Positions 1-7,483 of a DNA stretch of 47,593 nt are shown here, piece by piece. Origin of the DNA: Variovorax sp. J22P240. GTDB lineage: Bacteria; Pseudomonadota; Gammaproteobacteria; Burkholderiales; Burkholderiaceae_C. Each line of letters begins with the position of its first letter. Positions within the stretch are counted from its first letter, which is position 1. The stretch lies in the NCBI RefSeq assembly GCF_030316855.1, contig NZ_JASZYR010000026.1, forward strand, positions 1 through 47,593, written 5' to 3'. The position numbers were made by a program, and so were the translations under genes. Below the pieces are notes generated by a model. The model made no database searches. It saw nothing but the letters and a program-made list of their open reading frames with translations, and was not told the DNA's origin.

Positions 1-20
1 CCCCCCCCGAAGAGAGCGGT

Positions 21-73
21 CGCTGCGCGGCAAGCCGCTTCGGGCTACGCCCTACGCGCCTTGCCGCGCAGCG
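21..73. repeat. 14-bp inverted repeat with nested hairpin
   Basis: CGCTGCGCGGCAAG at 21-34 is the exact reverse complement of 60-73, and GGGC/GCCC pairs inside the loop at 42-52. The stop codon of the small minus-strand frame at 52-216 falls in the loop, so this may be a transcription terminator, although no T-run follows. It could also be a REP-like unit. Confidence 0.5.
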
Positions 74-216
74 AGTGAAGGAAGACTTACACCACTTGCT
101 GGGACATCAACGTACGGTGTGTCAGCCTGTCGTCCGTAGGCCAATGCGGCATCCAAGTCCGCGTTCAAAATTGCCCAGACGGCCTTTAGTTGAGCGACGG
201 CTTCAACGCGGGTCAT
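52..216 (-). CDS. hypothetical protein, 54 aa
   Basis: A short frame starts at an ATG (216-214) with a GGAG ribosome binding site about 8 bases upstream on the minus strand. The product is 54 residues with no membrane segment. It begins MTRVEAVAQLKAVW and looks helical in its first half. I do not recognise a family. It lies 104 bases downstream of the broken lipoprotein gene on the same strand, inside the presumed integrated element, and ends in a strong hairpin. The ribosome site and an amino-acid composition unlike the shadow frames argue for a real gene, but the short length makes this uncertain. Confidence 0.4.
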   Translation of the reverse strand: MTRVEAVAQLKAVWAILNADLDAALAYGRQADTPYVDVPASGVSLPSLAARQGA

Positions 217-320
217 GTAGAGGCTCCAGTTGATTCTCCAAGGCTGCGGTGGTAAAGCTGGGGGACCGCTTGTGGCCGGATGCAGCGCTTGGGCGTCGCC
301 GTCGCAGCGAGAGAGGTCTC

Positions 321-540
321 CTACTTGGCGGGGCAAGCGTTGACGCCCACCTGATAGGCGTCGTGACACGCTTGGTACACCACACGTTCGCGCACAGCGG
401 ACACGCAACCAGAATAGTGGCCGGTGCATTGCCGCACGCAATCGGGTTGGGCCTTGGATGTGTCAACATCTTTGGTTGGGAAGGGTGGTGCACCCGCTAA
501 GAGGGAACGCGGCGGTACAAAGAGCGGCAGCAAGCTTCAT
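321..540 (-). pseudogene. small Cys-rich lipoprotein, frameshifted
   Basis: An ATG at 540-538, preceded by a good GAGGG ribosome site, opens a lipoprotein signal peptide (MKLAAALCTAAF, then PLSGC as lipobox), but that frame stops after 25 codons. The mature part continues without a break one frame away as TKDVDTSKAQPDCVRQCTGH and ends at 321. It has a regular C-x3-C...C...C pattern (CVRQC, GCVS, ACHDAYQ, ACPAK). Removing one C from the CCC run near codon 21 joins both parts into a lipoprotein of about 72 residues. This spacing resembles small cysteine-containing outer-membrane lipoproteins of unknown function in Burkholderiales. It is either a decayed gene or a homopolymer sequencing error. 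Confidence 0.6.
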
Positions 541-618
541 CAAATTCCCTCGCGTGTTGTTGCCGCGATTCTGACCCAAGGCCGTGCATCCAACGCGAAC
601 TTCCGCTCCTCGCCGTTT

Positions 619-1200
619 TCAGTCCGGAGGGGTTCGCGCCGGATGCACTTGCCATGCCTTGTAGCCTCCTTGCGCGTACGAACTGGTGGGGAAATCACCG
701 CCGACATAGACCGCGGTGAAAGGAATGTTGTTTGGCAGATCGAGCCGCCGTAGAAGCGCCTCCATATCGGGAATTGCCGTGAGCGCAGGGCGAACGGCCA
801 CCAGGAGGATGACGTCCGACCCGTAATTTTTCGCGCACTTTGCCGCAATGCGCTTCTCGATGGACCCCAGCAAACGGTCATCGAAGTTGATGCCGGACCA
901 CCTCTTAGGGGCCTCCGGATGACGGCGAGCTCCTTGCCATTGCATCTTTGAGTCCTCTTTGTCGTAGTACGCGCCGACGACCTCAATCCCGAGTGTCCGG
1001 CCGTCGAACCCATAGATGAGGTCAGGAGCCTCATCGCCTCGACATAGAAACGAATAACTCGTTCCGTCTCGTTCGTTCAACCACGCGATGAGGCTTTCAC
1101 CGACCGCTCGTTCGTGTTGTTCTTGAATGGCTTCCAAAGGAATCTCGGAAAAGGAAGAAGGCCTCAGGATAGCGCCTCTTGGCCGGCTGAAGCCCGTCAA
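619..1200 (-). CDS. hypothetical protein with PD-(D/E)XK-like core
   Basis: A 193-residue frame with composition less GC-rich than the chromosome around it. Residues about 56-82 read APDLIYGFDG...IEVVGAYYD, an acidic residue followed by a beta strand and an IEV strand. This resembles the core of restriction-type nucleases, but the catalytic lysine after the E is not evident. The helix before it contains ESLIAWLNERDG. No family is recognised with certainty. The start is uncertain: the frame is open from a TTG at 1200 and remains open upstream into the MITE-like element without an ATG. It lies between the integrase and the lipoprotein gene in the presumed element, so it is likely cargo. Confidence 0.5.
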   Translation of the reverse strand: MTGFSRPRGAILRPSSFSEIPLEAIQEQHERAVGESLIAWLNERDGTSYSFLCRGDEAPDLIYGFDGRTLGIEVVGAYYDKEDSKMQWQGARRHPEAPKRWSGINFDDRLLGSIEKRIAAKCAKNYGSDVILLVAVRPALTAIPDMEALLRRLDLPNNIPFTAVYVGGDFPTSSYAQGGYKAWQVHPARTPPD

Positions 1201-1271
1201 TAGAGAACAGCATGCCTCTGTTTCTCGGCGAGGCCGCCAACGCTGCAGGGCGTTCAGAAAGGTCCGGTTGT

Positions 1272-1419
1272 GGCCGAGGCTGTGTGAAAACGCGATGCGG
1301 TCGACGTCATTCCGAAAGTCGACCTCTCAGACGGGCTCAGACAGCGTTTTCTCGAATGCTCAAAGGGGTCAAGGACCCTCAAAAACGTGAGTCAACGAAG
1401 TTCTCACACAGCCTCGGCC
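1272..1419. mobile_element. MITE-like element, 148 bp
   Basis: GGCCGAGGCTGTGTGA at 1272-1287 is the perfect inverse of 1404-1419, and the match extends to 20 bases with one mismatch (A/G at base 17 of the terminus). The termini resemble insertion-sequence ends that begin with a GAGGCTGTGTGAAAAC-like motif. The interior has no credible protein but contains a second inverted repeat (GGTCGAC 1299-1305, GTCGACC 1318-1324). No target duplication is obvious. The right end lies 10 bases from the integrase stop codon. Probably a non-autonomous IS derivative. Confidence 0.55.
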
Positions 1420-1429
1420 GAACTCTGCC

Positions 1430-2710
1430 TTACCTAGTTCCGGCGGCTAGGCTTTCGAGCCTGGCATCCAGTTTCTTGAGCCACACCCGCCGCTCCTTGT
1501 CGTAGGCGTGCCGGTTGTACACGCCCTGGATACCAGGCTGCACGTGCCCAAGGATCGCCTCGCCGACTTCACCGGGGCATCCGAGCGCCGCGAGCAGCGT
1601 TCGGCCTGTTCGTCGAAGATCATGCGGCGCCCATTTGGTCACCGGCAGGCGTGTCCGCTCCAGCTCTGGGTGAGTCTTGGCATAGGGCATGTGATAGTGG
1701 ACCGCGACCCCGATAGTTTTCTGCTCGACATGCCCAAACCTTCCCCTCGACGGGAACAGGTAGCCCTTCGGGGTCGCTGCAAGCCGGCGACGCACGACCA
1801 CCTCAGCGCGGCCGACGAGTGGTACCCGGAGATCCGTCGCGTGCTCGTGACGCGCATTCTTCGTCTTGAGCTTCGGCACCGTCCACCAAAGGCCAGTGGG
1901 TTCGTCAGTGATTTCGCCGGCCTCCATGGCCATGATCTCCGCCCCGCGCGTGCACGTCCACAGGTAGAGAGTCAGCGCATCGTCCGCGAGCTGCGTGAAG
2001 TTGGGCAACCAGCGGATCAGTTCGCCGGCCTCGGCGTCGCTGAGCACGCGCTTGACTGCGCCGGCCTTCTCACCGAGTAGCTCCTTGCCCTTGCTGCGGA
2101 GCTTGCCGCGCATGATCAGCCGCCACCAGTTTGGAGACTCCTCAGGCAGCCGACCGGCGTCGAGGGCGTAGTCCCATGCCGCGCCGAGTTCCTGTTTGAT
2201 GCTTGCTGCCTGGACGGGAGTCGAAGAAAGTGCCTCGAGGAAGTCGAACGCTTCGGAGCGCTTCAGGGTCGCGGCCGTCAATTGGGCAACGGGGCCCAGG
2301 TTGCGATCCATCATCCGCCTGACCTCGGCCGCGCCCTTGGCCTTGCGATTGACGTCGATGTGCCCCGCGAGATAGTCCTCGACCAGGCGCCGCACGGTGT
2401 ACGCCCCCACTCGCTTTTCCTTCGCTGCGGCAATCTCCACGGCGCGGTCGGCCTTCTGAGCCAGCGACGGATCGTTGCCAGCATCGCGGCTTAGCTTCAA
2501 CGTCTCCCATTCCGAGACCGCCTTGCCGAAGGACATTGCAGGCCAGCGACCGATCGCCTTCTGCCGCATGCGCCCGTCGACCGGCGACTTGTAGCGGTAG
2601 GTCCATGTCTTCGTGGTGGCAGTCGCCTCCAGGCGAAGGCCGGGACAGCCGTCAACCATAATGTGCTGGTCGGGCTGCAGCTGCTTCGCAGCGCGCGCGT
2701 CAAAGTGCAT
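1430..2710 (-). CDS. tyrosine recombinase / integrase (DUF4102 type)
   Basis: A site-specific recombinase of the P4-like integrase family, about 426 residues. The N-terminal DUF4102 arm-binding domain begins MHFDARAAKQLQPDQ and contains the typical GCPGLRLEA and TWTYRYKSP segments. The C-terminal catalytic domain shows the conserved residues: Arg in CTRGAEI, His-x-x-Arg in HDLRRTGRTLL, a GH pair in ILGHVQPG and the nucleophilic Tyr in GVYNRHAY. I chose the ATG at 2710 because it gives the normal family N-terminus; the frame is open to a TTG at 2785. It is divergent from mutS and lies next to it, which suggests that it acts on an attachment site at the mutS 5' end. The rest of the element lies to the left of the window. 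Confidence 0.92.
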   Translation of the reverse strand: MHFDARAAKQLQPDQHIMVDGCPGLRLEATATTKTWTYRYKSPVDGRMRQKAIGRWPAMSFGKAVSEWETLKLSRDAGNDPSLAQKADRAVEIAAAKEKRVGAYTVRRLVEDYLAGHIDVNRKAKGAAEVRRMMDRNLGPVAQLTAATLKRSEAFDFLEALSSTPVQAASIKQELGAAWDYALDAGRLPEESPNWWRLIMRGKLRSKGKELLGEKAGAVKRVLSDAEAGELIRWLPNFTQLADDALTLYLWTCTRGAEIMAMEAGEITDEPTGLWWTVPKLKTKNARHEHATDLRVPLVGRAEVVVRRRLAATPKGYLFPSRGRFGHVEQKTIGVAVHYHMPYAKTHPELERTRLPVTKWAPHDLRRTGRTLLAALGCPGEVGEAILGHVQPGIQGVYNRHAYDKERRVWLKKLDARLESLAAGTR

Positions 2711-2902
2711 GAAGTCCCGGTCGGCGTAGGTTTCCTGATGACCCGTTCCGCCGTCCGGCGTAACTTTCAAGATCAAGAGGGCCAAAACCTACGCTAGCGG
2801 CGCGAGTTTAGCCAAGTTTTGATAAGTGACGATAAGTTGAACTCTGAAACGATCGAGCGAGAAAAAGTCAATCAAATCAACGGCCTTCCATCAAAATCCG
2901 TT
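2711..2902. other. probable element-chromosome junction / att region
   Basis: This stretch lies between the integrase and the point where recognisable MutS begins. From about 2800 it is markedly richer in A and T than the flanking genes. It translates in the mutS frame to a Lys/Asn/Glu-rich peptide with no MutS counterpart. P4-type integrases commonly sit right beside their attachment site, so the crossover is inferred to lie here or in the first mutS codons. The core sequence cannot be fixed without the other end of the element. Confidence 0.45.
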
Positions 2903-5539
2903 GTGAATCAAGCAGTTACGAAGCCCGACTTTTCAGGGCACACGCCCATGATGGCCCAGTACCTGGGTCTCAAGGCCAACCATCCGGACACTCTGCTCTT
3001 CTACCGGATGGGCGATTTCTACGAACTCTTTTACGCGGATGCTGAAAAGGCTGCGCGCCTGCTCGACATCACCCTGACCCAGCGCGGCCAGTCGGCCGGA
3101 CAGCCCGTGACCATGTGCGGCGTGCCGTTCCACGCTGTCGACACGTACCTCGGCCGGCTGATCAAACTCGGCGAATCCGTCGCGATCTGCGAGCAGGTCG
3201 GCGAGGTCGGCGCAAGCAAGGGGCCGGTCGAGCGCAAGGTGGTTCGCGTGGTCACGCCCGGCACGCTGACCGACGCCGAGCTGCTCAATGACAAGAGCGA
3301 ATCACTGCTGCTCTCCGTGCACGCAGGTACGCGCAACTTCTGCGGGCTCGCTTGGCTCAGCGTCACCGGGGCCGAACTCCGGCTGGCGGAATGTCCGGCC
3401 GATGCACTCGAAGCCTGGATCGCCCGCATCGCGCCCAGCGAACTGCTCTACAGCGCCGAGGTGACACCTGCCTTCGAGCAACGCCTGAAAGCCGCCCGCA
3501 GCGCCACACCATTCACCCTGTCGCTGCGACCAGCCTGGCAATTCGACGGCGGCCTGGGCGAACGCAAGCTCTGCGAACAGATGGGCAGCAACAACCTGGC
3601 GGCCTGGAGCGCCGAATCGCTGACCAACGCGCATGCCGCCGCCGCGGCTCTGCTGGGCTATGCGGAACACACCCAGGGCCGCGCGCTGTCGCACGTCCAA
3701 CGGCTGTCGGTCGAACGCGATGGCGACCTGATCGAGTTGCCTCCGACCACGCGGCGCAACCTCGAACTGGTGCAGACCCTGCGCGGCGAGGAATCGCCGA
3801 CGCTGTTCTCCCTGCTCGACACCTGCATGACCGGCATGGGCAGCCGGCTGCTCAAGCGCTGGCTGCTGGCACCGCGCCGCGATCGCGGCGATGCGCAGGC
3901 CCGGCTCGAAGCCATCGATGCACTCCAGGCCGCAGTGCCGGGTGGCACCTCCGCGGCCTGGCGCAGCTTGCGGGAACAACTCAAGAACACCAGTGACGTC
4001 GAGCGCATTGCGGCGCGCATCGCGCTGCGGCAAGTGCGCCCGCGCGAACTGGTGGCGCTCCGGCTCGCGCTCGCCAAGGCGGAACACCTGTCGCCCGCCC
4101 TGCCCACCTCGGCATCGCTCCCGGCGCAGATCGCCAACCAGCTCGCGCCGCCCGCCGGCTGCGTCGAACTGCTGCTGGCCGCGATCAGCCCGGAACCCGC
4201 CGCATTGGTGCGCGACGGCGGTGTCATCGCCACAGGCCATGACGCCGAACTCGACGAGCTGCGCGCCATCAGCGAGAACTGCGACGATTTCCTGCTGCAG
4301 CTCGAAGCCAGCGAGCGCGAACGCACCGGTATCGCGAATCTGCGCGTGCAATTCAACCGCGTGCATGGCTTCTACATCGAGGTCACGCAAAGCGCGCTTA
4401 CCAAGGTGCCCGACAACTACCGCCGCCGCCAGACGCTGAAGAACGCCGAGCGCTTCATCACGCCCGAACTCAAGGCCTTCGAGGACAAGGCGTTATCGGC
4501 GCAGGACCGCGCCCTGGCGCGCGAGAAATGGCTCTACGAGCAACTGCTCGACGCCCTGCAGCCCTTCGTCGCGTCGCTGACTCGGCTGGCCGGCGCGCTG
4601 GCGACGCTCGACGCGCTGTGCGCCCTCGCCGAACGCTCGCATACCCTGCACTGGCGCGCGCCGCGTTTTGTGGCGCATCCGTGCATCGAGATCGACAAGG
4701 GCCGCCATCCGGTGGTCGAAGCCCGCCTCGCCGAAAAATCATCGGGCGCGTTCATTGCCAACGACACCCGCCTCGGTCCGCAGCAACGGATGCAGGTCAT
4801 CACCGGCCCCAACATGGGCGGCAAGTCGACCTACATGCGGCAGGTCGCGATCATCGTGCTGCTGGCCTCGATCGGCTCGCACGTTCCGGCGGAATCCTGC
4901 CGGCTCGGGCCCATCGACGCGATCCACACGCGCATCGGCGCGGCGGACGACCTGGCCAATGCGCAATCGACCTTCATGCTGGAGATGACCGAGGCAGCAC
5001 AGATCCTGCACGGCGCCACCGCCCATTCGCTGGTGCTGATGGACGAGATCGGCCGCGGCACGAGCACCTTCGATGGCCTCGCACTGGCCGCCGGCATCGC
5101 CGCGCAGCTCCACGACCGCACGCGCGCCTTCACGCTCTTCGCGACGCACTATTTCGAACTCACCGAGTTTCCGGCCACGCACCACGGCGCGGTCAACATG
5201 CACGTGAGCGCCACCGAAGCGGGGCGCGACATCGTGTTCCTGCACGAAATGCAGCCCGGCCCGGCCAGCAAGAGCTACGGGATTCAGGTCGCGCGGCTCG
5301 CCGGCATGCCGGCCGCCGTGGTCAACCATGCTCGCCAGGCGCTGGAAGCGCTGGAGGCCCAGCAGACGCAGACCCGCGCGCAGGTCGACCTCTTCGCACC
5401 GCCGCCGGTTGCCGAGGCACCAATGGCCAGCGCCGTAGAATCCGCGCTGACCGCGCTCGACCCCGACGCGATGAGCCCGCGCGAGGCATTGGAAGCGCTC
5501 TACTCACTGAAGAAACTCCAACTGCGCGACCAGGGCTGA
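2903..5539 (+). CDS. mutS: DNA mismatch repair protein MutS
   Basis: Mismatch-recognition ATPase of methyl-directed repair. It binds mispairs as a dimer and recruits MutL. The mismatch-binding motif GDFYELF, the Walker A motif GPNMGGKST (nucleotides about 4806-4832) and the Walker B/signature segment MDEIGRGTSTFDG (about 5039-5077) are intact, as is the C-terminal helical tail. From the GTG at 2903 the protein has 878 residues and the stacking Phe is residue 39, close to Phe36 of E. coli. The frame is open back to a TTG at 2819, which would add 28 AT-rich, non-homologous codons. None of the candidate starts has a clear ribosome site. The integrase is immediately upstream and divergent; the Anbu peptidase follows at once. 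Confidence 0.95.
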   Translation: MNQAVTKPDFSGHTPMMAQYLGLKANHPDTLLFYRMGDFYELFYADAEKAARLLDITLTQRGQSAGQPVTMCGVPFHAVDTYLGRLIKLGESVAICEQVGEVGASKGPVERKVVRVVTPGTLTDAELLNDKSESLLLSVHAGTRNFCGLAWLSVTGAELRLAECPADALEAWIARIAPSELLYSAEVTPAFEQRLKAARSATPFTLSLRPAWQFDGGLGERKLCEQMGSNNLAAWSAESLTNAHAAAAALLGYAEHTQGRALSHVQRLSVERDGDLIELPPTTRRNLELVQTLRGEESPTLFSLLDTCMTGMGSRLLKRWLLAPRRDRGDAQARLEAIDALQAAVPGGTSAAWRSLREQLKNTSDVERIAARIALRQVRPRELVALRLALAKAEHLSPALPTSASLPAQIANQLAPPAGCVELLLAAISPEPAALVRDGGVIATGHDAELDELRAISENCDDFLLQLEASERERTGIANLRVQFNRVHGFYIEVTQSALTKVPDNYRRRQTLKNAERFITPELKAFEDKALSAQDRALAREKWLYEQLLDALQPFVASLTRLAGALATLDALCALAERSHTLHWRAPRFVAHPCIEIDKGRHPVVEARLAEKSSGAFIANDTRLGPQQRMQVITGPNMGGKSTYMRQVAIIVLLASIGSHVPAESCRLGPIDAIHTRIGAADDLANAQSTFMLEMTEAAQILHGATAHSLVLMDEIGRGTSTFDGLALAAGIAAQLHDRTRAFTLFATHYFELTEFPATHHGAVNMHVSATEAGRDIVFLHEMQPGPASKSYGIQVARLAGMPAAVVNHARQALEALEAQQTQTRAQVDLFAPPPVAEAPMASAVESALTALDPDAMSPREALEALYSLKKLQLRDQG

Positions 5540-5565
5540 TGGTCCGATTCGTGCAAGAAGAACTC

Positions 5566-6405
5566 ATGACTTACTGCGTCGGCATCAAACTCAACGCCGG
5601 ACTGGTGTTTCTCTCCGATTCACGCACCAATGCGGGCGTGGATCACATCAGCACCTTCCGCAAGATGATCGTCTACGAGCAGCCGGGCGACCGCGTCATG
5701 GTGCTGCTGTCGGCGGGGAACCTGAGCATTTCGCAGTCGGTGCGCGAAATCCTCCAGATCGAGGAACTTCGCGAGGTACGGGAAGACGGCGAGGACGGCC
5801 CGCCGATCACGATCTGGAACGCCAAGAGCATGTTCGACGCCGCCCGCGTGCTCGGCTCGGCCGTGCGCCACGTGTACGACCGCGACGCCGAGGCGCTCAA
5901 GCACGCCGGGCTGGATTTCAACGTCTCCTTCGTCTTCGGCGGCCAGGTCAAGGGCGAAGGCATGCGCCTCTTCCTTGTCTACGCCGCCGGTAATTTCATC
6001 GAGGCGACCAGCGAGACACCCTACTTCCAGGTCGGCGAATCGAAATATGGCAAGCCCGTGCTCGACCGCGTGCTGACGCCAGACACCCCGCTCGACGAAG
6101 CCGCCAAGTGCGCGCTGGTCTCGATGGATTCGACGATGAAGTCGAACCTGTCGGTCGGCCTGCCGCTGGACCTGGTGGTCTACGAGGCCAACCGCCTGCA
6201 GACCGACAAGGTGGTCTGCATCGACGCCGACAACCCCTACTACCGCATGATGCACAACAGCTGGGGACAGAAGCTGCGCGAGGTGTTCGACAGCATCGAG
6301 GATCCGGTCTGGGACGACGCCTTCACCGAGCACCCGCTCAAGATGCCTGCCACGCGGCACAGCCCGCTGCGCAAGATTTCCACTCCAGACGAAAAGCTGA
6401 TCTAG
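5566..6405 (+). CDS. Anbu-type proteasome-related peptidase
   Basis: A 279-residue Ntn-hydrolase of the bacterial proteasome-like Anbu family, a cytoplasmic self-assembling peptidase of unclear physiological role. The start MTYCVGIKLNAGLVF places a Thr directly after Met, so removal of Met exposes the catalytic Thr1. Asp in LSDSRTNAG and Lys in STFRKM are the expected partners (Asp17 and Lys32 after processing). I chose the ATG at 5566 for that reason and because AAGAAG lies upstream. An in-frame ATG at 5539 overlaps the mutS stop but would bury the Thr. It is likely cotranscribed with mutS. The transglutaminase, alpha-E and ATP-grasp genes often found beside anbu are absent here. Confidence 0.9.
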   Translation: MTYCVGIKLNAGLVFLSDSRTNAGVDHISTFRKMIVYEQPGDRVMVLLSAGNLSISQSVREILQIEELREVREDGEDGPPITIWNAKSMFDAARVLGSAVRHVYDRDAEALKHAGLDFNVSFVFGGQVKGEGMRLFLVYAAGNFIEATSETPYFQVGESKYGKPVLDRVLTPDTPLDEAAKCALVSMDSTMKSNLSVGLPLDLVVYEANRLQTDKVVCIDADNPYYRMMHNSWGQKLREVFDSIEDPVWDDAFTEHPLKMPATRHSPLRKISTPDEKLI

Positions 6406-6411
6406 ATAGAA

Positions 6412-6502
6412 CTCGCCCCCAGGCTCGCCCACTTCGTGTGGCCGCCCACCCCCTGCCGGGGGCAACCCCGGCGGCCCGGCCAAGCCGGTTCCGCGGGGTT
6501 TT
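6412..6502 (+). repeat. interspersed palindromic repeat, copy 1
   Basis: About 90 bases beginning CTCGCCCCCAGGCTCGCC and containing CACTTCGTGTGGC, a CCCCC-TGCC-GGGGG hairpin, GGCCCGGC and AGCCGGTTCCGCGG. The same consensus occurs inverted at 7395-7482 and in direct orientation at 45904-45993. It lies entirely between genes, between the Anbu gene and the alpha/beta hydrolase. Such units are frequent in Comamonadaceae intergenic DNA. Confidence 0.85.
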
Positions 6503-6551
6503 GCGAACGGGCATCGCTTCGCTGGCCGGCTTGTTCAAATCGCGCATTCCC

Positions 6552-7358
6552 ATGCTCCCTCCCGTCATCTTTTCCCACGGCAACAGCTTTCCCGCGAGCA
6601 CCTACCGCGTGATGCTCGACAGCCTGCGCAATCGCGGCTTCGAGATCGATGCGATCGAGAAATTCGGCCACGATCCAAAGTATCCTGTGACCGACAACTG
6701 GCCGCATCTCGTACAGCAGCTCGCGGACTTCGCGAACGAACGCGCCAAGCAGGCCGGCGCGCCGGTGTTCCTCATCGGTCATTCGCTCGGTGGATTCCTG
6801 AGCCTGATGTGCGCCGCGCGCCATCCGACGCTCGCCAGGGGCGTGGTGCTGATCGATTCGCCGATCATCGGAGGCTGGCGCGCCGGCACCATCAACCTCA
6901 TGAAGCGCACGCCGCTGATGAAGAGCGTCTCACCCGGCATGATCAGCCGCAGGCGCAAGAACCTCTGGGAGCACCGCGAGGCGGTCTTCGAGCACTTTCG
7001 CAGCAAGAAGGCTTTCGCGAAATGGGACGAGCGCGTGCTGCGCGACTACATCGAGCACGGCACTTTCGATGTCGACGACGCACGGGCGCTGAGCTTCGAT
7101 CGCGATGTGGAAACGGCGATCTACGACACGCTCCCCCACAACCTGAGCTCGCTGCTGCGCGCCCACCCGCTCAAGTGCCCCGTCGCCTTCATCGGCGGGC
7201 GCCAGTCCGTCGAGATGCGGCGGGTCGGCATGACGATGACGCAGCAGGTCACCAAGGGCCGCATCATGATGCTCGACGGCACGCACCTGTTCCCGATGGA
7301 AAAGCCGATCGCGACGGCCGCTGCGGTGGAGGCCTCATTGCGCAACTTGCTCGCCTAA
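6552..7358 (+). CDS. alpha/beta hydrolase
   Basis: A 268-residue cytoplasmic serine hydrolase of the alpha/beta fold. The oxyanion motif SHGNSFPAS is near residues 8-16, the nucleophile elbow GHSLGG has Ser78, and the catalytic His is probably in DGTHLFP (about residue 245). The substrate is unknown; the family contains esterases and lipases of small molecules. The ATG at 6552 has no strong ribosome site. The gene is bracketed by two copies of the interspersed repeat in opposite orientation and stands apart from its neighbours. It ends just before copy 2, convergent with uppP. Confidence 0.88.
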   Translation: MLPPVIFSHGNSFPASTYRVMLDSLRNRGFEIDAIEKFGHDPKYPVTDNWPHLVQQLADFANERAKQAGAPVFLIGHSLGGFLSLMCAARHPTLARGVVLIDSPIIGGWRAGTINLMKRTPLMKSVSPGMISRRRKNLWEHREAVFEHFRSKKAFAKWDERVLRDYIEHGTFDVDDARALSFDRDVETAIYDTLPHNLSSLLRAHPLKCPVAFIGGRQSVEMRRVGMTMTQQVTKGRIMMLDGTHLFPMEKPIATAAAVEASLRNLLA

Positions 7359-7394
7359 AAAAAACCAACGACCGTCCCGATCCCCTTCCAGGAA

Positions 7395-7482
7395 TACCGT
7401 GGAACCGGCTCCGCCGGGCCACGGGTATGGCCCCCGACAGGGGGTGGGCAGCTACACGAAGTGAGCAAGCCTGGGGGCGAGC
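7395..7482 (-). repeat. interspersed palindromic repeat, copy 2 (inverted)
   Basis: Reverse complement of the copy at 6412-6502: read on the minus strand it gives CTCGCCCCCAGGCTTGCT, CACTTCGTGTAGC, a CCCCC-TGTC-GGGGG hairpin and GAGCCGGTTCCACGG. It fills the gap between the convergent hydrolase and uppP genes, abutting the uppP stop codon. It could form a bidirectional terminator-like structure. Confidence 0.85.
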
Positions 7483-7483
7483 G

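Noticed and set aside
1..8. run of eight C at the window start
   Set aside because: Too short and at the edge; it could be chance or a contig end.
4528..6405. 625-codon open frame covering the mutS end and the Anbu gene
   Set aside because: Its first part is an Arg/Ala-rich out-of-frame reading of mutS; only the part from the ATG at 5566 is a real gene.
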